Assembly (NCBI GenBank): GCA_902728285.1
Contig: CACVBU010000158.1
Span: forward strand, 124,001 to 188,000
Length of the DNA: 64,000 bases
Source of the DNA: Clytia hemisphaerica
Taxonomy: Eukaryota; Cnidaria; Hydrozoa; Leptothecata; Clytiidae
Direction of reading: 5' to 3'
Shown: in pieces, positions 31,558 to 43,720 of the stretch
Layout: each line of letters starts with the position of its first letter
Position numbering within the stretch: the first letter of the stretch is position 1
The notes under the pieces: generated by a model
Told to the model about the DNA's origin: nothing
Database searches by the model: none
The model's input: only the letters and a program-made list of their open reading frames with translations
Made by a program: the position numbers and the translations under genes

Positions 31558-32994
31558 TAATAATGGTTTATAGATGTGCCATATTTAACTTAAAGAAACA
31601 AAAGCCAAAATCAAGGAAACATCATGAAACAAGTATGAAAAAATAACAAACGAACAAAAAGACCTGAGTATTCCGGATAGAATAGTTCTAATGAAATTTC
31701 AAAATATATGGTTTTATCATTGTTAACATTTTTATGTGAAAAAAAACAAATAAATATAACGCAAAACCCATGAAAATCTGTAACAATGCCGATTTCCGGC
31801 ATTTTCGAGCAAAAAAACATGTTTTTCAAGAATTTGGCTCCGTCACATTTTAACATTTATGTTTTGCATCAGAAATGTGAAGTAGAATTTTTCGTGAATC
31901 AGCCTAAAAGATTTTTTTACGACCATTTAATTTCGCTAATGTAAACAAATTGGCAAAAATCTTGAAATGTAGAGTGATTTTCTTGATTACCACGAGAACG
32001 CTCCAAACAGTCTAATTGAGCGTCGTACTAGATTTTGCAGGACAACAGTTGTGGTGACAGATTGATGTCATTTATCTAGCGCAACTCTCTTCATCATCCT
32101 TGTTGTTATGAAGAATATAGCCCTTTTTGATAAATGATAAAATCTAAGGCGCCTGAAAATTAAAAAAGGGAAAAAGGTACTTTCTGGTTTATGGGACTGG
32201 GTTCTAGAAAATCTGGAAACTACCTAATTGAGGTAAAGGACTATCGATTTTTATCAATAATCAATCGAACATAATTGAATATTTATCGAATTTTACCCAG
32301 AATTATTGATTTGATTGCCTTCAAAAATCATATTGCTATCATTCAATTGTGTTTGATTGTAATTTTATAGTGGTTGGTTAACTCGACAATCGAATTATTC
32401 GATTAACCTTGCTAAGTAGCCCTTGCCCACAAAACGCAAAAGTTGAAAGAAACCAGAATAATTGACATGCTTTTGACCCGTTGATTACTTTTCTTTTGAC
32501 CCCCTCTCCCTCCTTGGCGACAAAAACATACCTTTTTTAATGCCAAGACGATGTCAATCAAATGAATTGAACGCTGAATCAATTGAACACAATCAAATGA
32601 TTGAAATTTGATTGCCAAACAGCCTAGTTCAAATACTAAAAAAATAACAGATTAGCACGAAGCTATTCTCACTTTCATTCTCAGCTCTCGAATTTGAAAA
32701 AAGTAGGGGTCGGCAGCTCGGCAATTTTCTATTGTCTTTTTAACATTTTAGGTCGGTTTTAAGGTCAGCATTGCCGATTGCCAACCTGAAATTCGAGGAC
32801 TGCATTCTCTTTCTCTTTGAAAAAATGACATGCAGACATTACGTTCTTAACAACAAACTTCACCATAACATCTAAGTCCCTCGACGTTTTAATTGAAAGA
32901 TTGAAATAACAAGATTACTAATTGATCGCATCGTTTGGATCAATAGCAATCGATAGCTAATAATTGATGCTTAAAAAATTGTGAATATCGATTA
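31558..32994. other. Non-coding stretch with TTGATT/ATCGAT-rich ends
   Basis: No gene. 32,230-32,640 is dense in ATTGAT, TCGATT and CAATTG. A similar block occurs at 34,060-34,210, on the far side of the element at 32,995-33,678, so both may be subterminal parts of one larger element. Confidence 0.45.
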
Positions 32995-33678
32995 AGGCCT
33001 GGGCCTGGGTCACAAATAAGTTGTGTTCGCGTCCTCCGACCGACTCACTTTCGATCTTAAAAATCCGACCCTTTTCCAGGCGGCAAGTCGGGAAATTTGT
33101 CGGATTTTTTAGCGATACTAATCAAAGTATTTTGTAGATTCAGTGTGTAGCCAGCATTTTGATCATCAAGTGTTTTTAAGATTTTTATCCGCAATTTTTC
33201 AAAGAATTTTTGCTACGCAACTGCTATGTGCGTGGTCACAATATAGCGGCCATTGAAAAATTGCTCTGTTCCTGTCGCAGCGGGTGCTAAAAATGCATGC
33301 GGGCGGACGGGCAGGCGGAAAGGGCAGGTTTTCGAAATTGCGGCAATTGGTTGCGAGCAGGTAGTGGCGACACGAAACAATACAATTTTTCGACGGCCGC
33401 CAGAGCGATTGAGAAAAAGCTATACTTTAAAAGAACAAATTGCTTTTCCTGGGTTTTCCCCCGCATCTCCGCATCGGAAAACCAGTAAAAAATATGATCC
33501 GGGCGGAACAATTTTTTGATGGCCGCCTATGCAAAATAATTACATTGCAGCTCCTATTGCCTGAACTAACCTATACTCAGAACACATTTTTCCGATGATT
33601 TAAGATGCTGGCCGATCGACCGACTCACATTTTGGGGTTGGAAATGACGCGAACACAACTTATTTTTGACCCAGGCCT
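32995..33678. mobile_element. MITE-like element with GGCCTGGGTCA tips
   Basis: About 680 bp. Left end GGCCTGGGTCACAAATAAGT and, inverted, right end GGCCTGGGTCAAAAATAAGT; both continue TGTGTTCGCG. The interior (33,240-33,540) is GC-rich against the flanks. Target duplication not clear because GGGCCT is repeated at the left tip. The open frames inside (33,253-33,519) show no recognisable domain. Confidence 0.65.
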
Positions 33679-34232
33679 ATTTATCAATATACCTTTCTCT
33701 TAATTCAAACTTCTCAGAAATGGCCCGGGAAAATGTGCGCTCCACAGTTGTGTATAAAATTATTTGGGAGGTAAACGAACGCGTTTTTGCCTGCGAGGGG
33801 TTAGGAAAAGTGGGTTTTCAGCTTCTAACTTTTGATAGCGATCTCTTTTTGGCAAAAAATTCTCAGGGTTGCAAAATATCATAAATAGAGAGAACATACT
33901 CAAATTTGAGAAGATTTTGTTCAACAAAAGTTGAGAAAAGCTCAAAAAACCAACTTTTCCTAAGGGAACCCAGGCAAAAACGGGTTTGTTTACCTCCAGA
34001 GACCAAACGGTAGCAACAAAATAATGCGTGCGCATCTGTTTGGCGAATTACGGGAAAGGTGTATTATAGATTTTAATTGATAACTAATTGATCGATTTTT
34101 AATATCGATTATCTATCGATTGTAATTGATGATTGATTTTTATTGATTATGACTGTTTGGACAATCGAATTATAATCTTTCAATTGTGTTGGATTGCATT
34201 CAATTGGAATTTTCGTTCCATTTTGTTTGATT
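33679..34232. other. Non-coding stretch
   Basis: No gene. 33,770-33,800 and 33,950-34,000 contain a short imperfect inverted repeat (AAAAACGCGTTCGTTTACC type). The TTGATT-rich block is at 34,060-34,210. Confidence 0.4.
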
Positions 34233-35109
34233 GACATCTATGGAGCGCCAAATTACTTTTTATTACAAACTTTTTTTCAACACCAACTTTATTTTTCGAC
34301 ACCGACTTTTTTTTCTCGACACCAACTTTTGTTCTTTTGGCACCAACTTTTTTTTTCAACACCAAATTTTTTTTTTCAACACCAATTTTTTTTTTCAACA
34401 CCAACTTTTGTTTTTTTACATCAACTTTTCTTTTTTCGACACCAACTTTTTTGGCCGTATGTTACTTTGGACGCCAGAGGTTAGGCTTTACATCCTCTGT
34501 TCGTGTCATGCACCCCACACAGAGACGCCCTTATATCGATTTAACGTGTTAAAGTCGGCTGTACTTTGCCGCTTGCAGTTGATTTTTAGCAGGCTAATTG
34601 GCTTATATGACTGGTTTGCATTTAAAAGAAGAATACTTTAAATCGGTTTAACATTCGCAAAGGAGATTAAAATTAAATATCTGACTTAGAGACATATTTT
34701 TCACGCCATCCCTATCTAGCAAACAAGCAAATCCCAATCCCCGAGGGGGGTACTTCAACTAGGTTTGCGAAATGACGGGTGTGTCGTCCGAGCCAAAAAT
34801 AGAAAATCGTACCTTCGGGAGAGTAAAAAATGGCATTTTTGGGACCCCTAGGGTCGTTTGGGCTGGCACAGGAACAGGATGTATATAGAGCCTTGAGACG
34901 CAATGTGTATGCCTCATTGGCAAACGTAAAGGCCCTTTATTTTATACCTAAAATACTTTGACCCTTGGAGAATAAATGGTGTCGATAAAAAAAGTTGGTG
35001 TCGAAAAATAACATTGGCGTCGGAGAAAAAGTTGGTGGTCGGGAAAAAAAAGGTTGTTGTCGAAAAAAAAAGTTGGTAATAAAAAGTAATTTGGCACGCC
35101 CTAGACATC
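34233..35109. mobile_element. DNA element with CACCAACTTTTT subterminal arrays
   Basis: 865 bp (34,239-35,103) flanked by GACATC on both sides. Tips are TATGGAGCGCCAAATTAC and, inverted, TAGGGCGTGCCAAATTAC, followed by the shared TTTTTATTAC. Inside each tip is a run of about 20-bp units, TCGACACCAACTTTTTT, about nine at left and five at right in inverted orientation. No transposase. The TAGGG start suggests a hAT-type non-autonomous element, but the duplication seen is 6 bp. Confidence 0.75.
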
Positions 35110-35828
35110 GTCTGGTAAATGCCCCCTTTCTCAGCAGAAGTTGAGCAAGCTGTGATTGACAAATTTAGACATTCTCAAAGTTTTATTTGCATCATGTAGT
35201 AAAATGTATTCTGTAAATTACATAAACTTCTTGCCTACGATGACCTAAGACCGAACATACCACCACTGACTGGCTACTAATTTAATTAAGAATCCATACC
35301 ATTTTACACATAACATCATGACAGCATCGTGAAGGACCACTTTTGACAGTCTTTTACACCTAGTTGTTGCTAACAGGTATTCTTTCTTGGACATCGCCAG
35401 AATTAGAACTAAAACTTGCATGCCACTTCTTGCCCCAAAACTAATCGTGTGACGGCCCCTGTGACGTGTGCTCGCATCCTCATATTTATAACGTGCAAAG
35501 GCTCATGGTTAATAAAATCCTGGTTTTCGAATCCGAGTTTGCAAAAAGCAAAAAACCCTTTTTTATATTTCTGAAAACCGAAAATGGAATCTGAAAAGTC
35601 GGATTGGCCGTAAAAGCCCGCTCATGGTCCTTGGCTCACATGATCTCTCAGAAGGTGGAAGTTGAATTTCGGCCTTGGTAGCAATGCAAAACAAACAAGG
35701 ATGACGACCTAAAAACACAAAAGCCATATCACATTAACAAGACACAAGACAACCTGCATATCGTAAGCACAAACTTTGAAATCAGAGAACTTTGACTTTA
35801 TTAACAATTAAGAAGGTTATTAAATTAC
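35110..35828. other. Non-coding stretch
   Basis: No recognised feature. Confidence 0.4.
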
Positions 35829-36041
35829 CACTTGCTCCAGTAAGTAGATTATGAAGTTTTGAATGGCAAAGAGGGCAAAAGAAAGGTGGTTTGTGCTCGG
35901 TGAGAAAGTCTTCTTTTAGGAAGAAAAATTTCTGAATTTCGTGCTGGTATTCTTCAACTGAGCTCTTTCTTTCAGTGCAAATTTGACCACAAACAAAGCA
36001 TAAATTTTGTAGACGGGATTTGTGCGTATCCATTGCCATTT
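35829..36041 (-). CDS. Isolated zinc-finger exon
   Basis: An exon of about 70 codons between an acceptor (CCCCTCTAG) and a GTAATT donor. It begins MAMDTHKSRLQNLCFVCGQI and later has FFCPLCHSKLHNLLTGAS. The two CX2C pairs separated by about 40 residues look like the N-terminal zinc-binding module of RAG1-like and related orphan proteins, from memory. No downstream exons were found on this strand in the next few kilobases, so the gene is probably truncated. Confidence 0.4.
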
Positions 36042-37262
36042 CTAGAGGGGAAAAGATCCTTTAAATTTGGTTTTCACATTGTTCTTAAAATGGCCTTAAA
36101 AGTGTCACTTTGGCTGAACAGAAGACTCTCGGTTAAGTGAGTTTTATCCCCTTAAATTTGCGATCTAAATGGAGAAACGACTATAATTTTATTAAGAACA
36201 AAACCTTTTTCTTATAAAAAAGCAAAACAATTGAATGCTTACGTGAAAATGGAGCCAAAGAAAACAGACTGGAGTTGAATAATTTTGGAATTTTTCGAAT
36301 ATTCTGTATAATTTACGAGGCTCGGGATCCTGGTTGTTTTGAGAAATAAGTATTTTTATTTTTCCCAATGTTTTATTCTGTTTTCTCCCTAGAAATAGCT
36401 TGGTATGTGTGGGATGGGATGCTTTTCTCATGATGTAATGTCACGCTCAATCACGCGTCAAGAACTTGGCCGAGATCTTTAAGGGAAAAAATGAGACAAA
36501 TTTAAATTTTTTTGTATTGTGCAGCCAAAGGGTCCCTCTTTCTTAGATAGTAAACAGTTTTCCCCAAAAAATTCGTATTTTTGTTTAATCGGCTTCTGAA
36601 GTCAGCCAAGTTACCAAAATATGACGTTTTACTTCTTGTTGGGAATACTTGATTTTTTTTAGTTACTCAATCAAATATTTTGATATTTTTTTGCACATTT
36701 TCATAGAATAGGGCTTCAGTTATAAAAAGAAACAAAAAATATTGCAATTTAGTTTGATTTTAGACTATTTTTCCACCAAAATAGAAGGTCCAGTAGTGGG
36801 GACGTCGGCCGGCAGGGAAAAGATGCCATTGCAGTGTTGTTTACATTTTGGAATGTGTGGGAAATCTAAACATTCCACGCGCGCGAGTTTTAAAACAGGC
36901 GTGCCCCGTTGGAGGTCCAATAGATTAACCTCTGTCCGTTCATCCGTTCGTTACCAACTTTTCTCGAGATTGGCTCATTAGTTTTTTCTGATTTTTTGCA
37001 CAAAGATGTGTAACTACTATAAACCCTCGAATGTGACGGAGCCCGATTTTGGGAAACAAATTTCTTTGAGCAAATTTGGGCCAAAAAACGGCTAAAAAAC
37101 GGGTTTTCTGGAAAATTGGATCATTAATATTTTCTGATTTTTTTGCATGAAAGTAGGGTACCACCATATGTAAAAGATGGCTCAAGAAGATTGTTGCAAA
37201 AAAAAATTTGTTGGCTCAAAAAAACGCATGTTTATCTAAAAGAATTACTATTATTACAATTA
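36042..37262. other. Non-coding stretch with a diverged 140-bp duplication
   Basis: Two diverged copies of a segment with TTTTCTGATTTTTTGCA lie near 36,955-37,080 and 37,100-37,225. No gene. Confidence 0.45.
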
Positions 37263-37657
37263 CTTCATTTAAGACGCTCACTATTTGCATTGCTCGCAGT
37301 TTGAGCACTCTTGTGACTCCACAATGCAATCCATAAATTGTGTAACCGTACATCCTGTGCCCAAGTTCAGGAGTTGCCATAAAGCCATTATGGTAATAAC
37401 CAGGAGGGCACATTACTATACATTGTATATTGGCTCACTGCTTTTGTAGTTTGAGCACTCTTGGATTGGGTGGAGAGTCTTCATTTAAGATGCTCACTAT
37501 CTGCATTATGCATTGCTCGCTGCTCGCAGTTTGACCACTCTTGTGTCTCCACAATGCAATCCATAAAATGTGTAACCGTACATCCTGTACCCAAGTTCAG
37601 GAGTTGCCATAAAGCCATTATGGTAATAACTGGGAAGGCACATTGCTATACATTGTA
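37263..37657. repeat. Direct duplication of a 165-180-bp unit
   Basis: Copies at 37,263-37,427 and 37,479-37,657 share CTTCATTTAAGA, CCACAATGCAATCCATAAA, GTGTAACCGTACATCCTGT and GCCATAAAGCCATTATGG. The second copy has extra TATGCATTGCTCGCTGC. Coding function not seen. Confidence 0.88.
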
Positions 37658-38189
37658 AAAGAATCACTATTTATAATCATAGATCAATGTTCTTAACCAA
37701 ATTATTATTATTTCTAAAAGAAGAAAATGTCACGTTAGAGCGCGATAGTTTGAGTTTTCTGGAAACCTTATTTAAAAAAAAATTAACACAACGTCCACCT
37801 CCTTGACCTCATTTTGAAAAAAAGAAAAGAAAAATCTATAAAATGCACTATTTGGTGGCTTACAAGACCTTTTTTTCAATTTCTAACCGATAATTATCGA
37901 TTAATTTTTTTTCAGAATAATTCTTTGCATCTTATCAATTCAGCTAATCAAAAATATGGAATAATCTTCTGAATAATGTTTTGAAAAAAATAGAGAAGCT
38001 TTGGTGGCTGACAAGATGACAAAGCAATAAGCAATTTTTTTTTGTTTTTTTCTTTTTTGAAAAAAATGGAAATGAAATGGAAATGGAAAGAAATGGACGA
38101 TGGACCTTCTGCTGCATCAACTGTTTTGAAGTAGTGAAAGATCTCCCTGCTCTTTGTGGTGCAGATGAAGACAACTTTACCAAACTAAA
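37658..38189. other. Non-coding stretch
   Basis: A/T-rich with poly-A/T runs (38,030-38,090). No gene before the LINE. Confidence 0.4.
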
Positions 38190-38948
38190 AAATTGATATC
38201 TCAGAGCGTGATCGTGCTATCGAAGTATATGACGATAACGAGAGGAAGTTGATCAAGTCAGTCCAAACACTAAAGTCCCGTAATGCAAAACTCAAAGACA
38301 AGTCAATCGAGAGATGTACTGTCGAAGAAATGAACGGTAAAGTCCATGAGAAAATCACCGAACTTGGCGCAACCATATGAAGGCGTCAATTATTGATGAA
38401 ATCAAAGCGACACTCTTGAGTGTTGAAAACCAGATGACTGAGGTAAAGCAGCATACGCTGATGTGGTGAAAGACCCTACACAGGATGAGCCTAATACTTC
38501 GATCAAAGAGGTGATTAAAGAAGCTCTGCGGGAAGAAGAAGCCGAGGAAACGAACAAACAGAAGCGTGCTTCGAACATTATTGTTCATGGAGTACCAGAA
38601 CAAGATGCCAGCACGGGCAGGAGCTGGGTTCAGGATCTCATCAAAACAACCCATTCAAACGTTACCATTAAGCCTATTGCCCGTTTGGGTAAGACCTCGA
38701 ACGATAAGAAGCGTCCCGTTTTGATCTGCCTCTTAATCGAAGACGAGAAATTCAATCTTTTGGGAAATTTACCAGCTCTGAAAAGGAATGGAAAGTTTTC
38801 TGGAGTGACCGTTACTGAAGATCTTACACCTGAAAGGCGTAAGAAATTGCGCCTACTATCTATTGAAGCTAAAGAACTGAATGAAACCGAAAAACCAACA
38901 ACAGAAATATCTCGCGCCCGGGGTGATTCAAGCAGTCACCAACAATGA
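38190..38948 (+). pseudogene. CR1-like LINE ORF1
   Basis: RNA-binding protein of the LINE. An N-terminal coiled-coil (RDRAIEVYDDNERKLIKSVQ) is followed by a stop near 38,380, then, in another frame from about 38,463, EEAEETNKQKRASNIIVHGV and PIARLGKTSNDKKRPVLICL, the RRM-like pattern of CR1/L1-type ORF1 proteins. It is followed by the endonuclease-polymerase ORF. The stop and frame change mark it as inactive. Confidence 0.65.
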
Positions 38949-38989
38949 AGAATGTCTTCTTCTCGAACAACCTAACAGAGACAAATATC

Positions 38990-41900
38990 ATCGATCAACA
39001 GGAGCCAACTTTGCTCAAAAAGATTTATCAAAGATATGAAAGTTCTGTATACAAATCCCGATCAGTTGACTTCATTTAAAAAGAAGGAATTACAGTCCAT
39101 GACCCGTTAGGAATAGCCTCACATCGTCGCTATCTGCGAAGCGAAGACAAAAGTAGGTACGTTGAGGGAATTACATGAATACGAATTCGATTATTATAAA
39201 ATTGCTAGTCAAGTTAACTTAGACACATGGGCGTGGCGTTGTCATACTTGTTCACACCTCGATAAAAAATTTAGTAGCCGATGTCAAACCTCCAATCAGT
39301 TTCAACGAAGTATGCATGACTGAAGTACAATTATATGGAAAAGATTTGCTTGTTGTTGTCGCGTGCATCTACCGAAGTCCAAGTAGTTCTACATCATCAA
39401 ACGAAAATAACAGCAACCTGAATTATGTGATCAAATATATTGCACTGAACAACAAGTATTCCAACAAATGTTTGCTAGGAGACTTCCCAAATGTAAATTG
39501 GGACAATTGGACAACCCCACACATAGAAAATAGTAAAGAAGAAAAGTTTCTAGATGCTTTTAGAGATGCATATCTTAATCAACACGTTGACGAGCAAACT
39601 CGATGTCGTAGAACAGATGACCCATCTCTAATCGACCTGATATTGACAGGGGAAGAAAATCAAATAGTGAATCTAGATTACTTAAGTCCAGTTGGTAAAA
39701 GTGATCATAGCTCGTTAGCCTTCAAATTTGCTTGTTACGCTAACCCCAAAAGTGTACAGACAAGGTATATCTTTGTATCGGCCAATTTCCAATCGATGAA
39801 TAACGATCTTAGCTTAAGAGACTGGAAATAAGGTTTCAGGAATGCATCCGTTGAAACATCAGTGGATGATCTTTAGAAAACTTTTAAAGAAGCTATACTC
39901 GACCTCAGAAATAGATTGGAACCCCCGAAAGAAGTGGGAAACATATTTTGGAAGAATAAAGGCAAAATCCCTATCAAAAAGGACCTGCGAGATTAAATCA
40001 AGAAGAAAAAATTGCTGAATAGAAGGTGGTTAAGATCTTCACCTCTCTACCGAGATCGTCACCGCGTCAACTATGTACTCGCAAGGGACAGAGTAAATCG
40101 AATGCTGGTGAAGGCACATGGGGCATATGAGAACAAATCCGACAAATCCAAAAAGAAACCCAAGATCTTTTGGTCTCACGTAAGAAGTAAACTCAAATCA
40201 ACAAGTGGAGTTTCGCCACTTCTTCAGAACCCTGACGATAAATCGTCTCTTAAACATAACAACCACGAGAGGGTAAAAATCTTGCAAAAGCAGTTTTGTA
40301 GTGTCTTTACTGATGATTCAGAGGGTGAATTACCAGATTTCCCTGCACGAAAAGAAAAGAAGATTAGTGATCTACTCGTCACCGAGAAGATGATGAAGAA
40401 ACAGATAAAACTGATTGACACCACCAAATCCTTTGGTCCAGATGAAATTCATCCCAAAATGTTGGTAGAATTGGTCGACCATGTAGCCGAGCCTTTGGCA
40501 ATCATAATGAATAAAACCTTGTCGTGTGGAATCATGCCTTAAGAAAGGAAGATGGCTAACGTTACAGCAATTTACAAGAGCAAGGGTGCTCAAAATCTAG
40601 CAATAAACTATAGACCAGTCAGCCTGACCTTAGTTGTTTGTAAATTGATGGAATCATTTCTTAGGAAGCATATCATGAATCATCTACTAGATCAAGAGCT
40701 ATTGTCAAATAAACAATACAGCTTCGTTAGTCATCGATCAACAGTTACTCGACTCCTGAACTACTTGGATAAGTGTTGCCTACGAATTGCTAATGGTAAA
40801 GTAGTTGATACGATATATTTCGATTTTGCTAAAGCCTTCGATACTGTTCCCTACCGTCTCTTGCTGAAGAAACTTGAAGGATATGGAATATCAGGTAACT
40901 GTCTATGATGGATAGAGTCTTTCTTGACAGACAAAAAGCAACTCGTAAAGGTCGATCAAGTACGAACTCCGTTGTAAGTGGTATTCCTCAAGGAACTGTC
41001 CTTGGACCACTTCTCTTTGTTATTTACTCCCGGGTACCTAATAGCCGCCCCCCCGCTAATTAATTTAATTTTACACCCAGGACATTCTTATTCCAACCCC
41101 CCCCCCCCGCTATTAATTTTTGGGAAAATGTTTTTGAAAGTTCCCTTTTTTGTCTTAATTCTGCTGTATTAGACTCCTTTTCAAACATTTTCCACCCAGG
41201 ACATTTTTATTCCAATCCCCCCGCTTATGAAATTTTGATTTTTTTTCCAACCCCCCTGCTTATTCCAACCCCCCGGCTATTAGGTACCCGAGAGTATATC
41301 AATGACCTCCCAGACAACGTCATCTCATCTATTTTCCTATTTGCCGATGATACGAAGATAGTCAAAGAGATCAACTCAATCGAGGATTCTTTGACAATCC
41401 AACAAGACATCAATGAACTGGAAAATTGGTCGAGAAAATGGCTTTTAAAATTCCATCCAGATAAATACCATGTACTTACTCGAGAACATCATCCATGCAC
41501 ACCCATACTCGTTAGATGGAAACCAACTTGAACACGTTTCCCTTGAAAATGATCTAGGTGTGCTGATCGACTCCGCTATTACCTTTGAAGAGCACATATC
41601 GAAACAGGTCAAGAAAGCGAACGCAATTCTCGGTGTGACTCGAAGAGGCTTCGAGGAATTATGTCCCAGTACATTTTACACACTGTATACCACCTTTGTT
41701 CGACCTCATCTGGAATATGCTCAATCTGTATGGTCACCTAGATTGCGTAAACACGTCAACCTACTTGAAGGGGTACAAAGGCGTGCAACAAGAATGATCC
41801 GTCGTCTACGAAATTTAACATACGAGCAGCGCCCGCGAAAACTGCACTTACCATCTCTTGAATTAGGAGACAATTTGGTGACATGGTTCAAATATACAAA

Positions 41901-42106
41901 CACCTTCACTTCTATGACAAAAATACCATCTTCAAAAAGTTTTCTAGGCGAACTCGTCCCCATCGTAAACACGATTACGAATTGATCCCTAATTTCTCAG
42001 ATGATGGATTAAAAAATCGTTTTATTACAGATGCATACCGGCGTGGAACCAGCTTCCAAAAAATGTTGTTAATGCTAAGTCAATCAAAGCATTTAAAGAA
42101 CTGACT
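38990..42106 (+). pseudogene. CR1-like LINE endonuclease-reverse transcriptase (ORF2)
   Basis: The endonuclease begins near VLYTNPDQLTSFKKKEL and shows ICEAK, IYRSPSSS, GDFPNVNW (GDFN motif) and SDHSSLAF, the catalytic Asp-His of APE-type nucleases. The reverse transcriptase has FWSHVRSKLKS, SFGPDEIHPK, INYRPVSLT, DFAKAFDTVPYRLL, then SGIPQGTVLGPLLFVIY, cut by the MITE at 41,027-41,294, and INDLPDN, FADDTKIV with the catalytic pair. The C-terminal part reads ENDLGVLIDSAITF and FVRPHLEYAQSVWSPRL, typical of CR1. Disruptions include stops near 39,100, 39,830, 40,542 and 40,906, and frame changes near 39,230, 40,960 and 41,480. Confidence 0.85.
41025..41296. mobile_element. TA-flanked GC-tipped MITE inside the LINE
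   Basis: 268 bp (41,027-41,294), ends CTCCCGGGTACCTAATAGCC and its inverse, flanked by TA on both sides. Discounting it with one TA, the LINE frame runs directly from ...LLFVIY to INDLP. The interior holds poly-C runs and CCGCTAATTAATTT motifs. Confidence 0.88.
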
Positions 42107-42451
42107 CAAGCATGGATACAGCAAACGATACGTGACGATTCAAGATCACTTTTGTAATTATTATGTAGACTAGTGTGCCTGGACTGTATATCCTTTAATA
42201 AATAAATAAAATAAAATAAATAATAAACATTGAACAAGACAAAAAAACTATGAAAAATGTTGGAACTTCAATATGAATGATAACAAATATTAAGTTGAAA
42301 GTAATGTAATGAAGAAAGGTAATGTAACTTTTTGACAGCTTGAACAAAGTAGATGCTTGTTTTTCGTGTAGCCTTTTCAAAAAGTGACCTGTGATAAATG
42401 GAACACTTTGTGAAACTGAATGGCCATAGTCATCAATACATCTGAATTGCA

Positions 42452-43720
42452 ATCACACGATATCGATCGAGGTGCTGTCAGATGCTATGATGACAGTTTC
42501 TTTATCTTCAATTTCTTCTGTGACTTCTTCAATAACATTGTCAGTAGATCTCAAGGAAACTTTATTCAAACGTTGTAAAGTCAAAGAATATTCATTGGAC
42601 AAACTACAGGAGCCAAATTCGTCACTACTTTTGTTGCATAAACAAACGCGCGGGGATGTCTTAAATCATGTTTTGCTAGGTAAAACACTATTGCAAAAAA
42701 TGAATCGGAGCCACTGAAAGTTGTAACGGATGAGAGCCTATTTAGTGATCTTTCTTTATCAAGTTAATCACAGTCAATGACTTTGAAAAAGTATTCAAAA
42801 CCCTCTCGGCTCTTCTAGAGATTCTACCATATCTTCAGATGCTTGAAAGAAGCTACCTGCTGCTACTTGTTGACGAATATCAACCTTGGCAAGGCCACCA
42901 AAGTGATCCACCTAAAGAAAAAATGTAGATAACGGAATCAAGTTTGAATTTTTGTATTAAATCAACTGTAGCTCAGAATGACACGTAGCGGAGAGATTAA
43001 AACACTGATATCTATTTGTAGAAAAATATTATAAAAACAAATCTGAAGTTCTGGCCTCAGAGAAGCTTTTTTGTAAACTTACCTCACCCTTCCCATGCCC
43101 AGCTATGCCATAAATTCTAATGATATCCTTTTTGTAATCTGTTGAAGAGATCCTGGATATCTTTAAAATGCTTTGCAGACTTGTACTGTGCTCTGCAGTT
43201 GTCTGATTCAATTTCTATAGCCTCAAAAGTACCTAAGTTGGGAATCTCTTCCAACATATTTCATCATTCACGATTTTACCAAACACTTGGTCATGAACCT
43301 TGGTGTCTGAAAAGTATGGCTGATAACTTTCTGTACCAGGAAGCTTCATAAGACCAGAGTGCATGGTGACCTGTTCATTTGACCAATGGAGAGATTGAGG
43401 CTCGAACTTTACAGGTACTGTGAGATTTTCGCTAAAATCTACATCAAGATGAACTGCATTAACATTTTCTGTGACAGCTTTGACTGTGTTTCGATAGTGG
43501 CGTAACATACTTCGATACCATCATTCCCAAGAAATATATGTTGAATGAACAGTTGGATGTCAGAAAGCCGAAAATAAGAATAATAACCTGTCACTTCTTG
43601 TTTCTCTATTTCAATTTTTTGTAGCTTGCAACATTCGATAAAAGAGCTGATGGACCATCGACAGTGTAGGTGGAGCTTGCAACAGCACATTTCAATCTCC
43701 TTCAACAAATTAGGCTTTAT
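42452..43720 (-). pseudogene. DDE-type transposase-like gene, decayed
   Basis: Read downward. A Cys/His segment comes first (CCCKLHLHCRWSISSFIECC). After a frame change come HLDVDFSENL (first Asp pair) and EPQSLHWSNEQVTMHSG, then, in another frame, ESDNCRAQYKSAKHF (second Asp) and IRIYGIAGHGKGE with a GTAAG donor near 43,080. A second exon (about 42,913-42,785) reads VDHFGGLAKVDIRQQVAAGS, and the last exon (about 42,727-42,452) reads VCLCNKSSDEFGSCSLSNEY before a stop. The HxDVDFSEN / DNCxxQYKS / AGHGKGEVD signature belongs to an orphan RNase H-fold family abundant in cnidarians, from memory. At least three frame changes. Confidence 0.7.

Larger units (their letters stand above)
38190..42230 (+). 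mobile_element. CR1/Jockey-like LINE copy
   Basis: About 4 kb with ORF1, APE-type endonuclease, reverse transcriptase and a 3' tail of AATAA-type short repeats (42,197-42,230). It is interrupted by a 268-bp MITE at 41,027-41,294. Several stops and frameshifts. It ends about 220 bp from a decayed transposase gene on the other strand. Confidence 0.85.

Noticed and set aside
34180..34641. Several 60-136-codon frames rich in Phe, Thr and Asn
   Set aside because: They translate the CACCAACTTTTT arrays of a non-autonomous element.
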